64,000 nucleotides of DNA from Paenibacillus flagellatus (GTDB lineage: Bacteria; Bacillota; Bacilli; Paenibacillales; NBRC-103111). The stretch's first letter is position 1; the number at the start of each line of letters is the position of its first letter. The notes under the pieces were generated by a model. The model did not search any database, was not told the origin of the DNA, and worked only from the letters and a program-made list of their open reading frames with translations. The translations under genes and the position numbers were made by a program. Of the stretch, positions 43,400-52,868 are shown one piece after another. The stretch is from NCBI RefSeq assembly GCF_003217775.1, contig NZ_QJVJ01000020.1, positions 1-64,000 of the forward strand, in the 5' to 3' direction.

Positions 43400-44731
43400 A
43401 TGGCCAAGGAAAGCTTCGACAAAGAAATCCAGTTTCTGCGCCTGCTCGTGCTGACCAGCGGCGCATACAGCCGGCAGCAGTTCGCCGATCGGCTCGGCAT
43501 CTCCGTCCATACGTTCGACAAGACGATTCGCCGCCTGAAGGACATCGTCGCTTCGGTGCATCGGCAGCTGCCGCAGGAGCAGGGACGGGAGTTTGCGGAG
43601 ACGCTGCGCTTCAGCTACTACGATTCGGCCGACCCGATGCTGCTTTTCCTGTACCGGGCGAAATCGCTCAAGGAATCGGAGAGCGTCCGTCTCGCCCTGC
43701 TGCTCGAAGCGATGCGGGACGAGCCGCTGGCGGTGACGGAGCTGCTCGACGCCTGCTGCGGCGGCATGCCGGCGGACGGGCCGCTGCCGGACGAGAAGAC
43801 GATTCGCGCGGACGTGAAATATTTGGAGGACGTCGGCGCGATCCGCCGGGAGCCGGGCGGGCGTCCGTACCGGTACCGGGTCCGCGACGAGCTGGTGAAG
43901 GAGCTGACGTTCGACGAGCTGCTCGATCTGTACGATTTCGTCGACGTCATGGCCAATACGCAGGTGCCGTCCGTCCAGGGCTACCTGCTGCGGGACAGCC
44001 TGAAGCGTGCGCTGAAGCGGCGCGAGCCGGAGCTGGAGACGGCCGCGACCGAGCCGTTTTTGTACAAATACCATTACTACCCGCGGCTCTTGGACGAGGC
44101 TCACCTGTATGCCCTGCTGCAGGCGATTCGGGAACGGCGGTACGTCCGGTTCCTGTACTTCTCCCCGAAAACGCGCAAAAGCTACGGCTCCCGCAACACG
44201 AACCCGCTGTTCGAGCGGGATACGTCGGGCAAGGAGGAGCGCGTCCTGCCGCTCAAGGTCGTCTACGATCACCAGTACGGGAGATGGTACCTGCTCGGCC
44301 ACGATTCGCGCGGAGCCCTCAAAAAGTACCGGCTCGAAGGGCTGACGCAGATCGCGGAAGCCGAGGCGGTTCCCGAAACGCCATATGCCGCGAAACGGGA
44401 GGAGCTGGAGGAGCGGCTTCGGTTCAGCTGGCTCATCGATACGGGCGAGCGCGTCACCGTTCGCGCGCGGTTTTACAAGCCGGAGGGAGGCGGGCCCGAT
44501 TTCGTGAAGGAGCGCGTGCTGCTGCAGGGCCAATGGGGACGCATCGCGGAGGAGGACGACGGCTCGTTCGTGTACGAAATCGAGGTGAACGGCACGACGG
44601 AGATCAAGCCGTGGCTGCGCAGCTTCGGCTCGAGCTGCGAGGTATTGGAGCCGGATCATTTGCGCCGGGAGATGATCGAGGAATGGAAGGAGATTCGCGG
44701 TTATTATGAACCCGTTCGAGAAAATCTTTAA
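43400..44731 (+). CDS. HTH/WYL-domain transcriptional regulator, first of a tandem pair
   Basis: A 443-aa protein. An N-terminal HTH (SRQQFADRLGISVHTFDKTI) is followed by a second wing region and a WYL domain: RYVRFLYFSPKTRKSYGSRN, KVVYDHQYGRWYLLGHDSRG, KKYRLEGLTQIAEAEA. The C-terminal WCX extension follows. The W-Y-L residues are visible in RWYLLG. WYL proteins bind nucleotides or single-stranded DNA and control DNA damage or defence genes. GGAGG precedes ATG 43400. Its end overlaps the next WYL gene by 26 bases, so the two are translated together and probably form a heteromer. Confidence 0.9.
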   Translation: MAKESFDKEIQFLRLLVLTSGAYSRQQFADRLGISVHTFDKTIRRLKDIVASVHRQLPQEQGREFAETLRFSYYDSADPMLLFLYRAKSLKESESVRLALLLEAMRDEPLAVTELLDACCGGMPADGPLPDEKTIRADVKYLEDVGAIRREPGGRPYRYRVRDELVKELTFDELLDLYDFVDVMANTQVPSVQGYLLRDSLKRALKRREPELETAATEPFLYKYHYYPRLLDEAHLYALLQAIRERRYVRFLYFSPKTRKSYGSRNTNPLFERDTSGKEERVLPLKVVYDHQYGRWYLLGHDSRGALKKYRLEGLTQIAEAEAVPETPYAAKREELEERLRFSWLIDTGERVTVRARFYKPEGGGPDFVKERVLLQGQWGRIAEEDDGSFVYEIEVNGTTEIKPWLRSFGSSCEVLEPDHLRREMIEEWKEIRGYYEPVRENL

Positions 44732-45506
44732 TTACCAGATCGTCTCCCGGCTCGAGCAGTCCGGCGCGATCCCGATCACCTCCCATGAACGGGCTTGGCT
44801 GAAGGCGATGCTCGCGCGTCCCGCCGCGGCCGAGGCGTTCGAGCCGGTCACCCTCGCCAAGCTGCGTGCCCTGCTGGAAGACGAGACGGCGCCCGACCTG
44901 TCCGGCGGCTATATCGAGAAGGCGCGCAGCCGGGAACGGCACGTGTACCATCCGCTGCTGCGCCCGCTGCGCCGGATCGTGCTGGCCCGAAGCGGCGTCC
45001 GGCTCGACTACGCGGTGAAGGACGGCACCTTGTACGAGAACCAGCCGGGATTCCCGTACAAGCTGGAATATTCGATGGTGAAGCGCGAATGGTATTTGTT
45101 CTGGTACCATAGACGGAATCGGACGCACATGAACACGAAGCTGGCCAACGTATCGGCTGTGCGCGAGGAGCCGTTAGCGGAAGGCGTGGCGGAGCGCATC
45201 GCCGCCGAGCTCGCCGCGCTGCTCGAGTCGCGTCAGGAGACGGCGACGGTCGAGGTCGTCCGCCTGTACAACCGGGAGCTGTCGCGCATCCTGTACGCGT
45301 TCTCGTGCTTCGAGAAGGACGTGGAATACGACGCCGACTCGGATACGTACCGGATCACGCTGTCGTTCCCCCGAGACGAAGGGGAGTATATGCTGTCCAA
45401 AATCCGCTTCCTCGGCAAACGGGTTCGCATCGTCGACGGCCACAAGCTGCAGCGGCGCATGTACGAGACGGCGACGAAGGCTTTGGGGCGGTACGGCATC
45501 GAGTAG
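44706..45506 (+). CDS. WYL-like partner regulator, second of a tandem pair
   Basis: A 266-aa protein. The middle part RLDYAVKDGTLYENQPGFPY, LEYSMVKREWYLFWYHRRNR and the C-terminal QETATVEVVRLYNRELSRIL, KDVEYDADSDTYRITLSFPR, DEGEYMLSKIRFLGKRVRIV match a WYL core with its C-terminal extension. There is no N-terminal HTH, so it likely depends on the upstream partner for DNA binding. It starts inside the first WYL gene and is followed by a strong terminator. No target operon is adjacent. Confidence 0.85.
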   Translation: MNPFEKIFNYQIVSRLEQSGAIPITSHERAWLKAMLARPAAAEAFEPVTLAKLRALLEDETAPDLSGGYIEKARSRERHVYHPLLRPLRRIVLARSGVRLDYAVKDGTLYENQPGFPYKLEYSMVKREWYLFWYHRRNRTHMNTKLANVSAVREEPLAEGVAERIAAELAALLESRQETATVEVVRLYNRELSRILYAFSCFEKDVEYDADSDTYRITLSFPRDEGEYMLSKIRFLGKRVRIVDGHKLQRRMYETATKALGRYGIE

Positions 45507-45507
45507 C

Positions 45508-45560
45508 AAAAAGAGGGCCGCTTCTTCGGGAATTCCCGGTAGAAGCGGTCCTCTTTCCTT
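45508..45560. terminator. Strong bidirectional terminator between WYL pair and SLH gene
   Basis: AAAAAGAGGGCCGCTTCT and AGAAGCGGTCCTCTTTCC form a stem of more than 15 bp with A/T runs at both sides, shared by two convergent genes. Confidence 0.92.
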
Positions 45561-45574
45561 GCACGCCGAAGCGA

Positions 45575-48500
45575 TTAGTTCGAATCGATAAGCCCTGCGG
45601 CGAGGAGCAGCCGGCGGAGCATCGCCGCCGTCTGCGCGCGCGTGACGTCGTCCTGCGGACGAACGAAGCCTTCGTCGTTGCCCTGCAGGATCCCGCCTGC
45701 GGCCGCGGCCGCGACGGACGACCTCGCCCACTCCGCCACGACGTCTCCGTCCTTGAAGGCGGCGAGCCGCTTGCTCGTCTCCTCGTCCGTGAATTGCCCG
45801 CCCAGCTTGGCGACCTGCATCGCTCTGGCCGCGATGACGGCCGCCTCGTTGCGGGTAATGGTGCGGTCCGGACGGAACGTGCCGTCCTCGTACCCGGCGA
45901 TCAATCCGTAGCCGATGGCGGTACGGACGTATCCGGCGTACCAGTCACCGCCGTTCACGTCGGCGGGAAGCGTCTCGCCCTCCGTCGCGTTCGGCTTGAG
46001 TCCGAGCGCCCGCACCGCGATGGCGGCGAATTCGGCCCGCGTCACGCTGCGGTCCGGCTCGAACCGCGAATCGTCGACGCCCTGCACGACAAGACGCGAC
46101 GCCATATCGTTCACGTCGTCCCGGCTCCAATGCCCTTCGACGTCGGCCATCGTCCGCGGATTCCAGATGACCGAATACGTGCTGTTCGTCAAGCTGTTGA
46201 TGACCGCGTACGGCTTGCCGTCCCTTGTGACGACCTTGGTCGGCACGTGCGTAATCGTACCGTCCTCGCCCAGGACGACGCCTGTCGTAATGCGGGAAGC
46301 GTCGATTCCGTCAGGAAGGGCGATGCCCCGTTCCACGTAGCTGTCGAAGCGGTCGATGTTTACCCGGCTGTCTCCGTAAGAAGCGGACAATTCGAAGTCG
46401 ATCGGCTTGACGACCAGCTCCATGTTCCCGTTCGAAGCGGCGGATTCGACGAGCTGCGCTTTCGATTCCGGCGATTCGGCGATCCGGAAATGGATGGCGA
46501 TATCCCCCAGCTCGACGTTCCGTCCGATCGCGGAATATACTTGATCGATCCGGATCTGCGAAGCCTGGAGCGTGTAAGCGGCGAGCGGCGTCTGAATGTC
46601 GACGACGGCCTGCTTGTTCTCCATCGCTTTCACCAGTTGACCGTTGAGCTCCGCGACGACGACGTCGGCTTTCGCTTGAACCGGAATCGTAAGCACCTTG
46701 TTCCCGTCCCGATTGATCGCTTCCATCACTTTGTCATTGTCCAGTTGAACCGTTGCAACCGTTCGGTCGTCCTTCTTCTCGACCTTCATCGTGGCCGACT
46801 GCTCCTGCTTTCGACCGTCCACGATCACCTCGATCCGGTCGTTCGGCCCGGCTTGAGGCGGCGTCGGAACGGACGGCGCGGACGGCACAGCCGGTACGGA
46901 CGGCACGGCCGGTTCGGGCGACGAAGGCTCCTCCTCGCGCTGAACTGTAACGACGTACAGGTTGTGGAACGAAGCGTCCTGCGCCGTCACTTCGATTTCG
47001 ATCCGGTTCGCGCCGACGACCAGATCGATCGGCTGCGATGCGGTTCCGCTGGCGACGGGCGTCCCGTTGACGCGGATCGCCGCATGCGACTCTTCGGACG
47101 AAGGCGTCACCGTGAGCCGGCTGACACTATAGTCTACGGTAAGCCGGTAGTCGGTCTCCGCTTTGGAGAACGCCGGCGTCAAGCTGCCTCCGCTGACGAT
47201 CAACCCGGCCAAATCGGCGTTGTCGGAATAACGCATGACGTTGACGGTGTACGTCTTGCCGAGCGTCGGGTCATGCTTGGCCACGACCCGGATCGTAATC
47301 GGATTGCTGCCGATCTGCAGCGGAACCGTGGCCGATCCCGTATCGACACCTTGAATGCTGACGATCGAATAGTCCGCTTCATAGACGGCCGCGCTTACCG
47401 TCAAGCTGTCGACGGCATGCCCGACTTCCAAGGCATATACATCCCGATTCGAGGTGAAGGCCGGATTCAAATCGCCGGCCGATACCGACAACGAGCCCAG
47501 ATTCAGGAAGCCCGCGGGCACGATGTTCACTTGAACCGTCGCCGTGCCGGAATCGAGCTGTCCGTCGTTCGCCTTGAACGTAAAGCTGTCGGCCCCCGAG
47601 GCTCCCTCATTCGGTATATAGCTGAACGTGCGGCCCCCGTCGGCATCGCTCAAGGTCACTACGCCTTTCCCCGGCTGGCCGACGATGCTGAACGTCAGCG
47701 GATCGCCGTCCGCATCGGCTGCCGACAGCTCCGAGATGGCGGGACTATCGAAACCGGCGATTACAGGAGTGAGGCGGTCATAGGCAACCGGTGCCTCGTT
47801 GACGTCCGTCACCGCGATCGCAAACGATTTTTGAATCGGATCGCCGTTGGAGTCGGCCGCCTGAACGCGAACGCTGTACGCGCTCTTCGCTTCGAAGTCG
47901 AAGCTGGCCGCGGAGAGCAGTTGGCCGCTGCCGTTAACGGTAAAGCTTGCATTGTCGGTGTCTCCATCCCCCGAAACGAGCGAGAAGGCGAACGTGTCGT
48001 TCATATAGGCGCTTACCCCGCCCAACGTGCCGACGGTCGTGCCGATCGGACTGTTTTCGGCAATGGAGCCGTTCGACAGCGTAATATCGGTCGGAACCGG
48101 ATCGAGAGTCGTAAAGCTCTTCTCCTCGCCGTAGCTTGTCCCGCCCACATTCATCGCATAAGCTCTTGCGTAGTAAAGCGTATTGGGTACGAGCCCGTCC
48201 AGCTCGACTTGGAACGTCGAACCGAGGAGCGTATCGGACGCCTTCTTGCCGTTCGCCGTCGTCGGGCTCGGAGACGTCGCGTACACGACGCCTCGCTCCA
48301 TGACCGGGTACCCGTGATCCGACGTCACTTCGGCGTCGATTTTGGCCGTGCCGTAGCTGACCTCGGTCACCGTCGAAGTCGTGACCGAAGGAGGATCCGC
48401 ATTGATTCTTTTATAGACGCCCGAGCCGCTGACGGCGACGAACGTTCCTTCCGCGTAGATCACTTTGTAAAAGTCTCCGGTGGCGCCGGATGCTTCCTCG

Positions 48501-49399
48501 TTCCATGCAAGGCCGTCCTCGGAAACGAGAAGTTTCCCTCCGTTGCCGCCGGCGACATACAATCCCGCTCCGTCAACCGTGCCGTAAGCGACGCTGTTCA
48601 GCTGGGCGGTGAACAAATTGGGCACGCTGGCCTCGATCGTCGGAAGAGTCGGACTCGCATCGGCGTCCGTCCGGTAAATCTTGCCCCCCTCTCCGACCGC
48701 AACGATTTGCGTGCCGTTGCTTGCCAGGCCGTACAGCGGCTTGGGCAGGACGACTTCGGCATCCCAAGTCGTACCGCTGCCGTCGCTCGACTTCCGCAGG
48801 CCACCCTGCGAATACCCGGCATTTCTTCCTGCCGCCAGAAAGCTGTTGTTGATATAAAGAATATCGTAATATCTCGGACCGGACCCCGCCATCGCATCGG
48901 ACCACGTTTGTCCGTCCGGCGAACCTACGACGCCCCGGCCGTTATCGGACGTCATCCGGTAAACCCCGCCGCCGTAAGCGACGCTCGTGAAACCGTAACT
49001 GGGCCAGTTGACGACTCCCGACCAGGAGGCGCCGTCCGTCGAATAGAGGAATTGGCCGCCGGTCGCCATGTCGTCGCGCTGAGCGCCGGCGATAAACGTG
49101 TCGTTCACATAGTTGACGAACTTGATGGCGCGCGTGGAGACGGCGGAAATGTCGGTGGACGTCCAATCCGTCAAATTCGTCGACGTGTACACCTTGCCTT
49201 TCTCCGCGGACGAAAACGCGACATAAATGTCGTTGCCCTGCGCGTCCTTGCCGTAAGCGATGCTGTGGAACACCTTGCTGCTCGTCTTGCTCCAGGTGGC
49301 CGCCGCTTGCGCGCTGCCGCCCGGAAAAACCCCGACGATACCGACCACGATCGAGATGATGGCGATCATGGACAAAAACCGAATGCTGCTTGATCTCAA
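45575..49399 (-). CDS. S-layer-anchored surface protein (beta-propeller, cadherin-like, SLH)
   Basis: 1274 aa. Signal peptide (MIAIISIVVGIVGVF). Residues about 35-340 form repeated propeller-like units (FLYSTDGASWSGVVNW; GVVGSPDGQTWSD; LLVSEDGLAWNEEA). These are followed by an FN3-like domain, cadherin-type (ITLSNGSIAENSPIGTTVGT) and cadherin-like (PVIAGFDSPAISELSAADAD) domains, two Big/cadherin-like beta sandwiches, a Pro-Ser-Val linker, an unknown domain, and three SLH domains (VEGHWSRDDVNDMASRLVVQ; YEDGTFRPDRTITRNEAAVI) that bind secondary cell wall polymer. TTG 49399 is chosen because GAGGGG is 8 bases upstream; GTG 49408 lies inside that site. Likely adhesion or cell-surface architecture. 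Confidence 0.92.
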   Translation of the reverse strand: MRSSSIRFLSMIAIISIVVGIVGVFPGGSAQAAATWSKTSSKVFHSIAYGKDAQGNDIYVAFSSAEKGKVYTSTNLTDWTSTDISAVSTRAIKFVNYVNDTFIAGAQRDDMATGGQFLYSTDGASWSGVVNWPSYGFTSVAYGGGVYRMTSDNGRGVVGSPDGQTWSDAMAGSGPRYYDILYINNSFLAAGRNAGYSQGGLRKSSDGSGTTWDAEVVLPKPLYGLASNGTQIVAVGEGGKIYRTDADASPTLPTIEASVPNLFTAQLNSVAYGTVDGAGLYVAGGNGGKLLVSEDGLAWNEEASGATGDFYKVIYAEGTFVAVSGSGVYKRINADPPSVTTSTVTEVSYGTAKIDAEVTSDHGYPVMERGVVYATSPSPTTANGKKASDTLLGSTFQVELDGLVPNTLYYARAYAMNVGGTSYGEEKSFTTLDPVPTDITLSNGSIAENSPIGTTVGTLGGVSAYMNDTFAFSLVSGDGDTDNASFTVNGSGQLLSAASFDFEAKSAYSVRVQAADSNGDPIQKSFAIAVTDVNEAPVAYDRLTPVIAGFDSPAISELSAADADGDPLTFSIVGQPGKGVVTLSDADGGRTFSYIPNEGASGADSFTFKANDGQLDSGTATVQVNIVPAGFLNLGSLSVSAGDLNPAFTSNRDVYALEVGHAVDSLTVSAAVYEADYSIVSIQGVDTGSATVPLQIGSNPITIRVVAKHDPTLGKTYTVNVMRYSDNADLAGLIVSGGSLTPAFSKAETDYRLTVDYSVSRLTVTPSSEESHAAIRVNGTPVASGTASQPIDLVVGANRIEIEVTAQDASFHNLYVVTVQREEEPSSPEPAVPSVPAVPSAPSVPTPPQAGPNDRIEVIVDGRKQEQSATMKVEKKDDRTVATVQLDNDKVMEAINRDGNKVLTIPVQAKADVVVAELNGQLVKAMENKQAVVDIQTPLAAYTLQASQIRIDQVYSAIGRNVELGDIAIHFRIAESPESKAQLVESAASNGNMELVVKPIDFELSASYGDSRVNIDRFDSYVERGIALPDGIDASRITTGVVLGEDGTITHVPTKVVTRDGKPYAVINSLTNSTYSVIWNPRTMADVEGHWSRDDVNDMASRLVVQGVDDSRFEPDRSVTRAEFAAIAVRALGLKPNATEGETLPADVNGGDWYAGYVRTAIGYGLIAGYEDGTFRPDRTITRNEAAVIAARAMQVAKLGGQFTDEETSKRLAAFKDGDVVAEWARSSVAAAAAGGILQGNDEGFVRPQDDVTRAQTAAMLRRLLLAAGLIDSN

Positions 49400-49586
49400 G
49401 CTGTTCACCCCTCGGAAACGTTAGCTTGTACTTGTCGGCCTATGGCCGTCAGTTACGTAGTCCCATTGTACCAGGTTACACTGAACATATTCTGAACAAT
49501 TTCGACATAATACAACAAAATATGCGCGTCTCAAAACTAGTTGTGTCGAACACGGGAAATCGAAATCCCGGCTATTTCGCCCATAC

Positions 49587-49615
49587 GAAAAAGCCGTCCC
49601 TGCCGGGACGGCTTT
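49587..49615 (-). terminator. Rho-independent terminator of the LLM oxidoreductase gene
   Basis: Minus-strand AAAGCCGTCCC-GGCA-GGGACGGCTTTTTCG: 11-bp stem and T run, 56 bases after the stop at 49671. The plus strand also carries a T-rich tail, so it may work both ways. Confidence 0.85.
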
Positions 49616-49670
49616 CGATATTTTTTTTATTTTTGCACAGCCCGCTTCACCCGCTCCGCTCTTCGCGAAA

Positions 49671-50687
49671 TCAGTCCCGAACCGTCCCGGCGGCCGGCTT
49701 CCGCAAGCCGGCGAGGTCGGCGAGCAGCTCGTACGAGCGGAGGCGCGCCTGATGATCGTAGATGTGGGCGACGGCCATAATCTCGTTCGCCCGCGTATCC
49801 CGGATCAGCTTCTCCAGCTTCGTCCGCACCGTGTCGGGCCCGCCGACGATGGAGCCGCCCAAGTTTTGCTGCAGCGCCCATTTCTCGCGCTCCGTCCACA
49901 GCTCTTCCATGCTGTCGACCGGAGGCGGAAGCGGACCGGGCTTGTTGCGGATGAAGCTCAGGAACAGCTGCTGGCCGGAGGTGGCGAGCCGGGCGGCTTC
50001 CTCGTCCGTGTCCGCCAGGATGACGTTCATCGCGACCATCGCATACGGCTCCTCCAGCACCCGCGACGGCTGGAAGTTGCGATGGTACAGCTCCAGCGCC
50101 GGCATCAGCTGCTGCGGCGAGAAATGGCCGGCGAAGGCGAACGGCAAGCCGAGCTCCGCGGCAAGCCGCGCGCTGAAATCGCTCGACCCGAGCAGCCAGA
50201 TCGGCACGCTCGTCCCTTCTCCCGGAATCGCCCTCACCGGCATCCGTCCGGCGAAGTACGCGCGAAGCTCCTCCAGCTGCTCGGGGAAGTCGTGGCCGTC
50301 TCTCCCGCTCGCGCCCCGAAGCGCGGCCGCTGCCAAATGGTCGGTGCCCGGCGCGCGCCCGAGACCGAGATCGATCCGGCCGGGGTACAGCGCCTCGAGC
50401 GTGCCGAACTGCTCGGCGATGACGAGCGACGAGTGATTCGGCAGCATAATGCCGCCCGATCCTACCCGAATCGTCGAAGTACCCGCGGCGACGTGCGCGA
50501 TGACGACCGAAGTGGCGGAGCTCGCGATGCTCGGCGAGTTATGATGCTCGGCCAGCCAAAAGCGCTCGTACCCCCACTTCTCCGCATGTCGGGCCAAATC
50601 GAGCGTATTGCGCAGCGAATCGGCGACCGTGCCGCCCGCGACGATCGGGGACACATCCAGCACCGAAAAGGCAACGTTGTTCACCAT
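49671..50687 (-). CDS. LLM-class flavin-dependent oxidoreductase (luciferase-like)
   Basis: A 338-aa bacterial-luciferase-type TIM barrel: [60 protein letters not shown], and [20 protein letters not shown]. The EHHN and GRID/GLGRAPG motifs identify the MsnO8-like subgroup. Uses FMNH2 to oxygenate an unknown organic substrate. ATG 50687 has GAGGTGG upstream. It may be co-transcribed from the MBL gene's side, but a terminator (50858-50890) separates them. Confidence 0.93.
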   Translation of the reverse strand: MVNNVAFSVLDVSPIVAGGTVADSLRNTLDLARHAEKWGYERFWLAEHHNSPSIASSATSVVIAHVAAGTSTIRVGSGGIMLPNHSSLVIAEQFGTLEALYPGRIDLGLGRAPGTDHLAAAALRGASGRDGHDFPEQLEELRAYFAGRMPVRAIPGEGTSVPIWLLGSSDFSARLAAELGLPFAFAGHFSPQQLMPALELYHRNFQPSRVLEEPYAMVAMNVILADTDEEAARLATSGQQLFLSFIRNKPGPLPPPVDSMEELWTEREKWALQQNLGGSIVGGPDTVRTKLEKLIRDTRANEIMAVAHIYDHQARLRSYELLADLAGLRKPAAGTVRD

Positions 50688-50857
50688 GCCACCTCGTTTC
50701 ATAAACTGTGTTTATTTCGAATACAATTAGGCGACAGCCGTGCGCCGTCCCCCTTCCACAAAACGGTGTCGTCGTTCGGTCTGCGCCGACAACGGCATAC
50801 TGTTATCATATTGCATACAGTTACGAATGTCCACTTCAAAATGCCGGCCCTCGTACG

Positions 50858-50890
50858 CCAAAAGAGGCTGCCGATCGATCGGCAGCCCCT
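50858..50890 (-). terminator. Terminator of the MBL hydrolase gene
   Basis: GGCTGCCGAT and ATCGGCAGCC form a perfect 10-bp stem, followed on the minus strand by TCTTTTGG. It lies 12 bases past the stop at 50902. Confidence 0.8.
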
Positions 50891-50901
50891 CCCGGATCCG
50901 G

Positions 50902-51762
50902 TCAATGGTTGACATCGTTCACATACCGGCCGTAATCCGGAACGGCGATCCGGTCGAATTCGGCGGCCAGCCTGCTCAGCCCTTCGGCGAGCGGCTCGCC
51001 GGCCATCGGGACGCCGTGCCCCGTCGCCGCGACGGACGGCTTCAGCGCCGCAAGCCGGACGACCGATTCGCGCGCGGCCGCCCAATCGGGCGTCAAATAT
51101 CTCGGCGGCCCGCTTATCTCCTGCTCCTGCACGAGCACGCTATAGAGCGAATCCTGCCTTACCGTTACGAAGGCGTCCCCCGCCAGCAGCGTGCGGTCGC
51201 GCTCCCGAAACAAGGAGACGTGTCCCGGCGTATGCCCGGGCGTGTGCACCCACCGCCACTCGGGAAGGCCGGGCACGGAGCCGTCGGCCGGAAGCGCCGT
51301 CACGCGGTCGCCCAGATCGATGCTTTCGTTCGGAAACAGCGGAGACATCTTGGCGATCAGTCCGCCTTCGACCGACGAATCGGGCTCGGGGTAGTCGAGC
51401 TTTCCCGTCAAGTAAGGCAATTCCCGCTCGTGCGCATATACCGGCACTTCCCAATGCCGCACCAGCTCGATAATCGCCCCGACATGGTCGAAATGGCCGT
51501 GCGTCAGGACGATCGCCGCCGGACGGCGGTCCGATCCGAACCGTTCGCGGACGGCGGCGACGATCGCGTCGGCCGACCTGGGCATCCCCGCATCCACCAG
51601 CACCCAATCGTCCGGCCGTCCGGGGTCGCCGACGAACAGCACGTTGACGATTTGCACCGTCTGGCACCAAATATCCGGCCGCACCTCGCGCCCGGTCCCG
51701 CTTCCGATCGATACGGCGGGGATGAACGAATAGTCCGAGCCGTAAGTCATATTGTGTTCCAT
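50902..51762 (-). CDS. MBL-fold metallo-hydrolase
   Basis: A 286-aa metallo-beta-lactamase-fold enzyme. The HxHxDH dinuclear metal motif is in VLTHGHFDHVGA; further ligands are in WVHTPGHTPGHVSLFRERDR, TLLAGDAF and ATGHGVPMAG. It has no signal peptide. The group includes lactonases, glyoxalase II-like enzymes and others, and the substrate cannot be set from sequence. GGGAGAG lies 8 bases before ATG 51762. Neighbours do not clarify the role. Confidence 0.92.
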   Translation of the reverse strand: MEHNMTYGSDYSFIPAVSIGSGTGREVRPDIWCQTVQIVNVLFVGDPGRPDDWVLVDAGMPRSADAIVAAVRERFGSDRRPAAIVLTHGHFDHVGAIIELVRHWEVPVYAHERELPYLTGKLDYPEPDSSVEGGLIAKMSPLFPNESIDLGDRVTALPADGSVPGLPEWRWVHTPGHTPGHVSLFRERDRTLLAGDAFVTVRQDSLYSVLVQEQEISGPPRYLTPDWAAARESVVRLAALKPSVAATGHGVPMAGEPLAEGLSRLAAEFDRIAVPDYGRYVNDVNH

Positions 51763-51835
51763 CGGGAAGACTCTCCCTCCGCTTGGAAAAATGATGCGAC
51801 AGAGGTTAAGTTGTCCCGTTTTCGCGGAAATATGT

Positions 51836-52621
51836 TCACGAACCGCCGTTCAAATTGCGCAAAAACAACGTGGCGTTCAAATAACGGCGAGCCAGCGACT
51901 GAAAATACGACGTTTGCACCGACACCATCGCCACGAACACCGTATTGCTGACGGCCTCCTTCTGGTCGCGGTTCAGTCCGGCCAGCGTATCGGCGAATTT
52001 GTCCGCCATCTTTTTCAGCAAATGCTCGAGCATATGGTCGTGGTTGCGCAAGCCGGATTCGTGCCCGGACAAGTCCAGCACCTGGTCGTTGTTCTGATCG
52101 AGCTCCTCGAACAAGGCCGAGTAAGCGGCATACAGCCGGAGCGGCCCGATCAGGTCGTCCGTCTCGTCCTCCGGGTTGTTGAACACGAGCGTCAGCATTT
52201 TGCGGATCGATTCGAAATCGAGCGTAGCCTTCAAGTCGTCGATGATGAACAAGGTCGCCGTCTGGTCGAACGAATATTTTTTGCCGATCCGGGGCGCACC
52301 GATCAGCTCCTTGAAATCCCGCTTCACCCAATTTTGCATCGCTGTCGCGGAGTATTGGCTGTATTCGATCTGGTTGCCTAACGCCACAATATCGGTGAGG
52401 GAAAAGCCTTCCCCCGTCCGCTTCATTTTGATGATTTTTTCGAAGATGGGCGGAAGCGACGTCGAGACGAACGCACCCAGCGTTTTCCCGTGCTCCATGT
52501 CCGTTTTGTGCGACTTCGCCCACGCCTCCTGCAGGACGGCGATCGGCGGCTTGTCCGTATTTCCGTTCAGCGACAGCAGCAAGCCGGCCATTTGTTTGCG
52601 CGTTAAATAAAACGTCTCCAC
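51836..52621 (-). CDS. DUF1836 protein (predicted DNA-binding regulator)
   Basis: A 261-aa protein. The core is typical for DUF1836: FSLTDIVALGNQIEYSQYSA, TAMQNWVKRDFKELIGAPRI, GKKYSFDQTATLFIIDDLKA, TLDFESIRKMLTLVFNNPED. The region contains a MerR-like helix-turn-helix. The start is set at GTG 52621, six bases after GGGGAGG; family members begin METF-xLTRKxM and here VETFYLTRKQM follows. The upstream GTG/ATG codons fall in the ribosome site. It is divergent from the CNNM gene, with repeated palindromes between them that it may bind. Confidence 0.85.
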   Translation of the reverse strand: METFYLTRKQMAGLLLSLNGNTDKPPIAVLQEAWAKSHKTDMEHGKTLGAFVSTSLPPIFEKIIKMKRTGEGFSLTDIVALGNQIEYSQYSATAMQNWVKRDFKELIGAPRIGKKYSFDQTATLFIIDDLKATLDFESIRKMLTLVFNNPEDETDDLIGPLRLYAAYSALFEELDQNNDQVLDLSGHESGLRNHDHMLEHLLKKMADKFADTLAGLNRDQKEAVSNTVFVAMVSVQTSYFQSLARRYLNATLFLRNLNGGS

Positions 52622-52642
52622 GTCCATCCTCCCCACTTTACG

Positions 52643-52656
52643 AGTTCATATGAACT
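52643..52656. promoter_or_regulatory. Palindromic operator copy 1 near DUF1836 start
   Basis: AGTTC-ATAT-GAACT, a perfect inverted repeat 21 bases upstream of the DUF1836 start codon. It has the same core GTTC-ATAN-GAAC as the copy next to the CNNM gene. Confidence 0.6.
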
Positions 52657-52803
52657 TATGATAAGACCAGATCGCAATATTGTCAAAGCCCGCAAAAACG
52701 GGCGAGCGATCCCTCCCCGGGCGGTCCCATTTTCCGTGAACCGGCATTTTCCGCCAAAACGGGGGAAATCGGACGTTGCGCATGCTCCCTTTCATTCGAT
52801 ATT

Positions 52804-52836
52804 ATAAGTTCATAAGAACTTATTCATTATAAGTTC
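52804..52836. promoter_or_regulatory. Palindromic operator copy 2 plus half-site near the CNNM gene
   Basis: ATAAGTTC-ATAA-GAACTTAT at 52804-52823 is a perfect 8-bp inverted repeat, and ATAAGTTC at 52829-52836 repeats one half. Both are 30-65 bases upstream of the CNNM start codon. With copy 1, the shared divergent region carries five half-sites of the same motif. Confidence 0.65.
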
Positions 52837-52868
52837 ATTTAAATTAACCTATTGAACCGGAGGATGGA

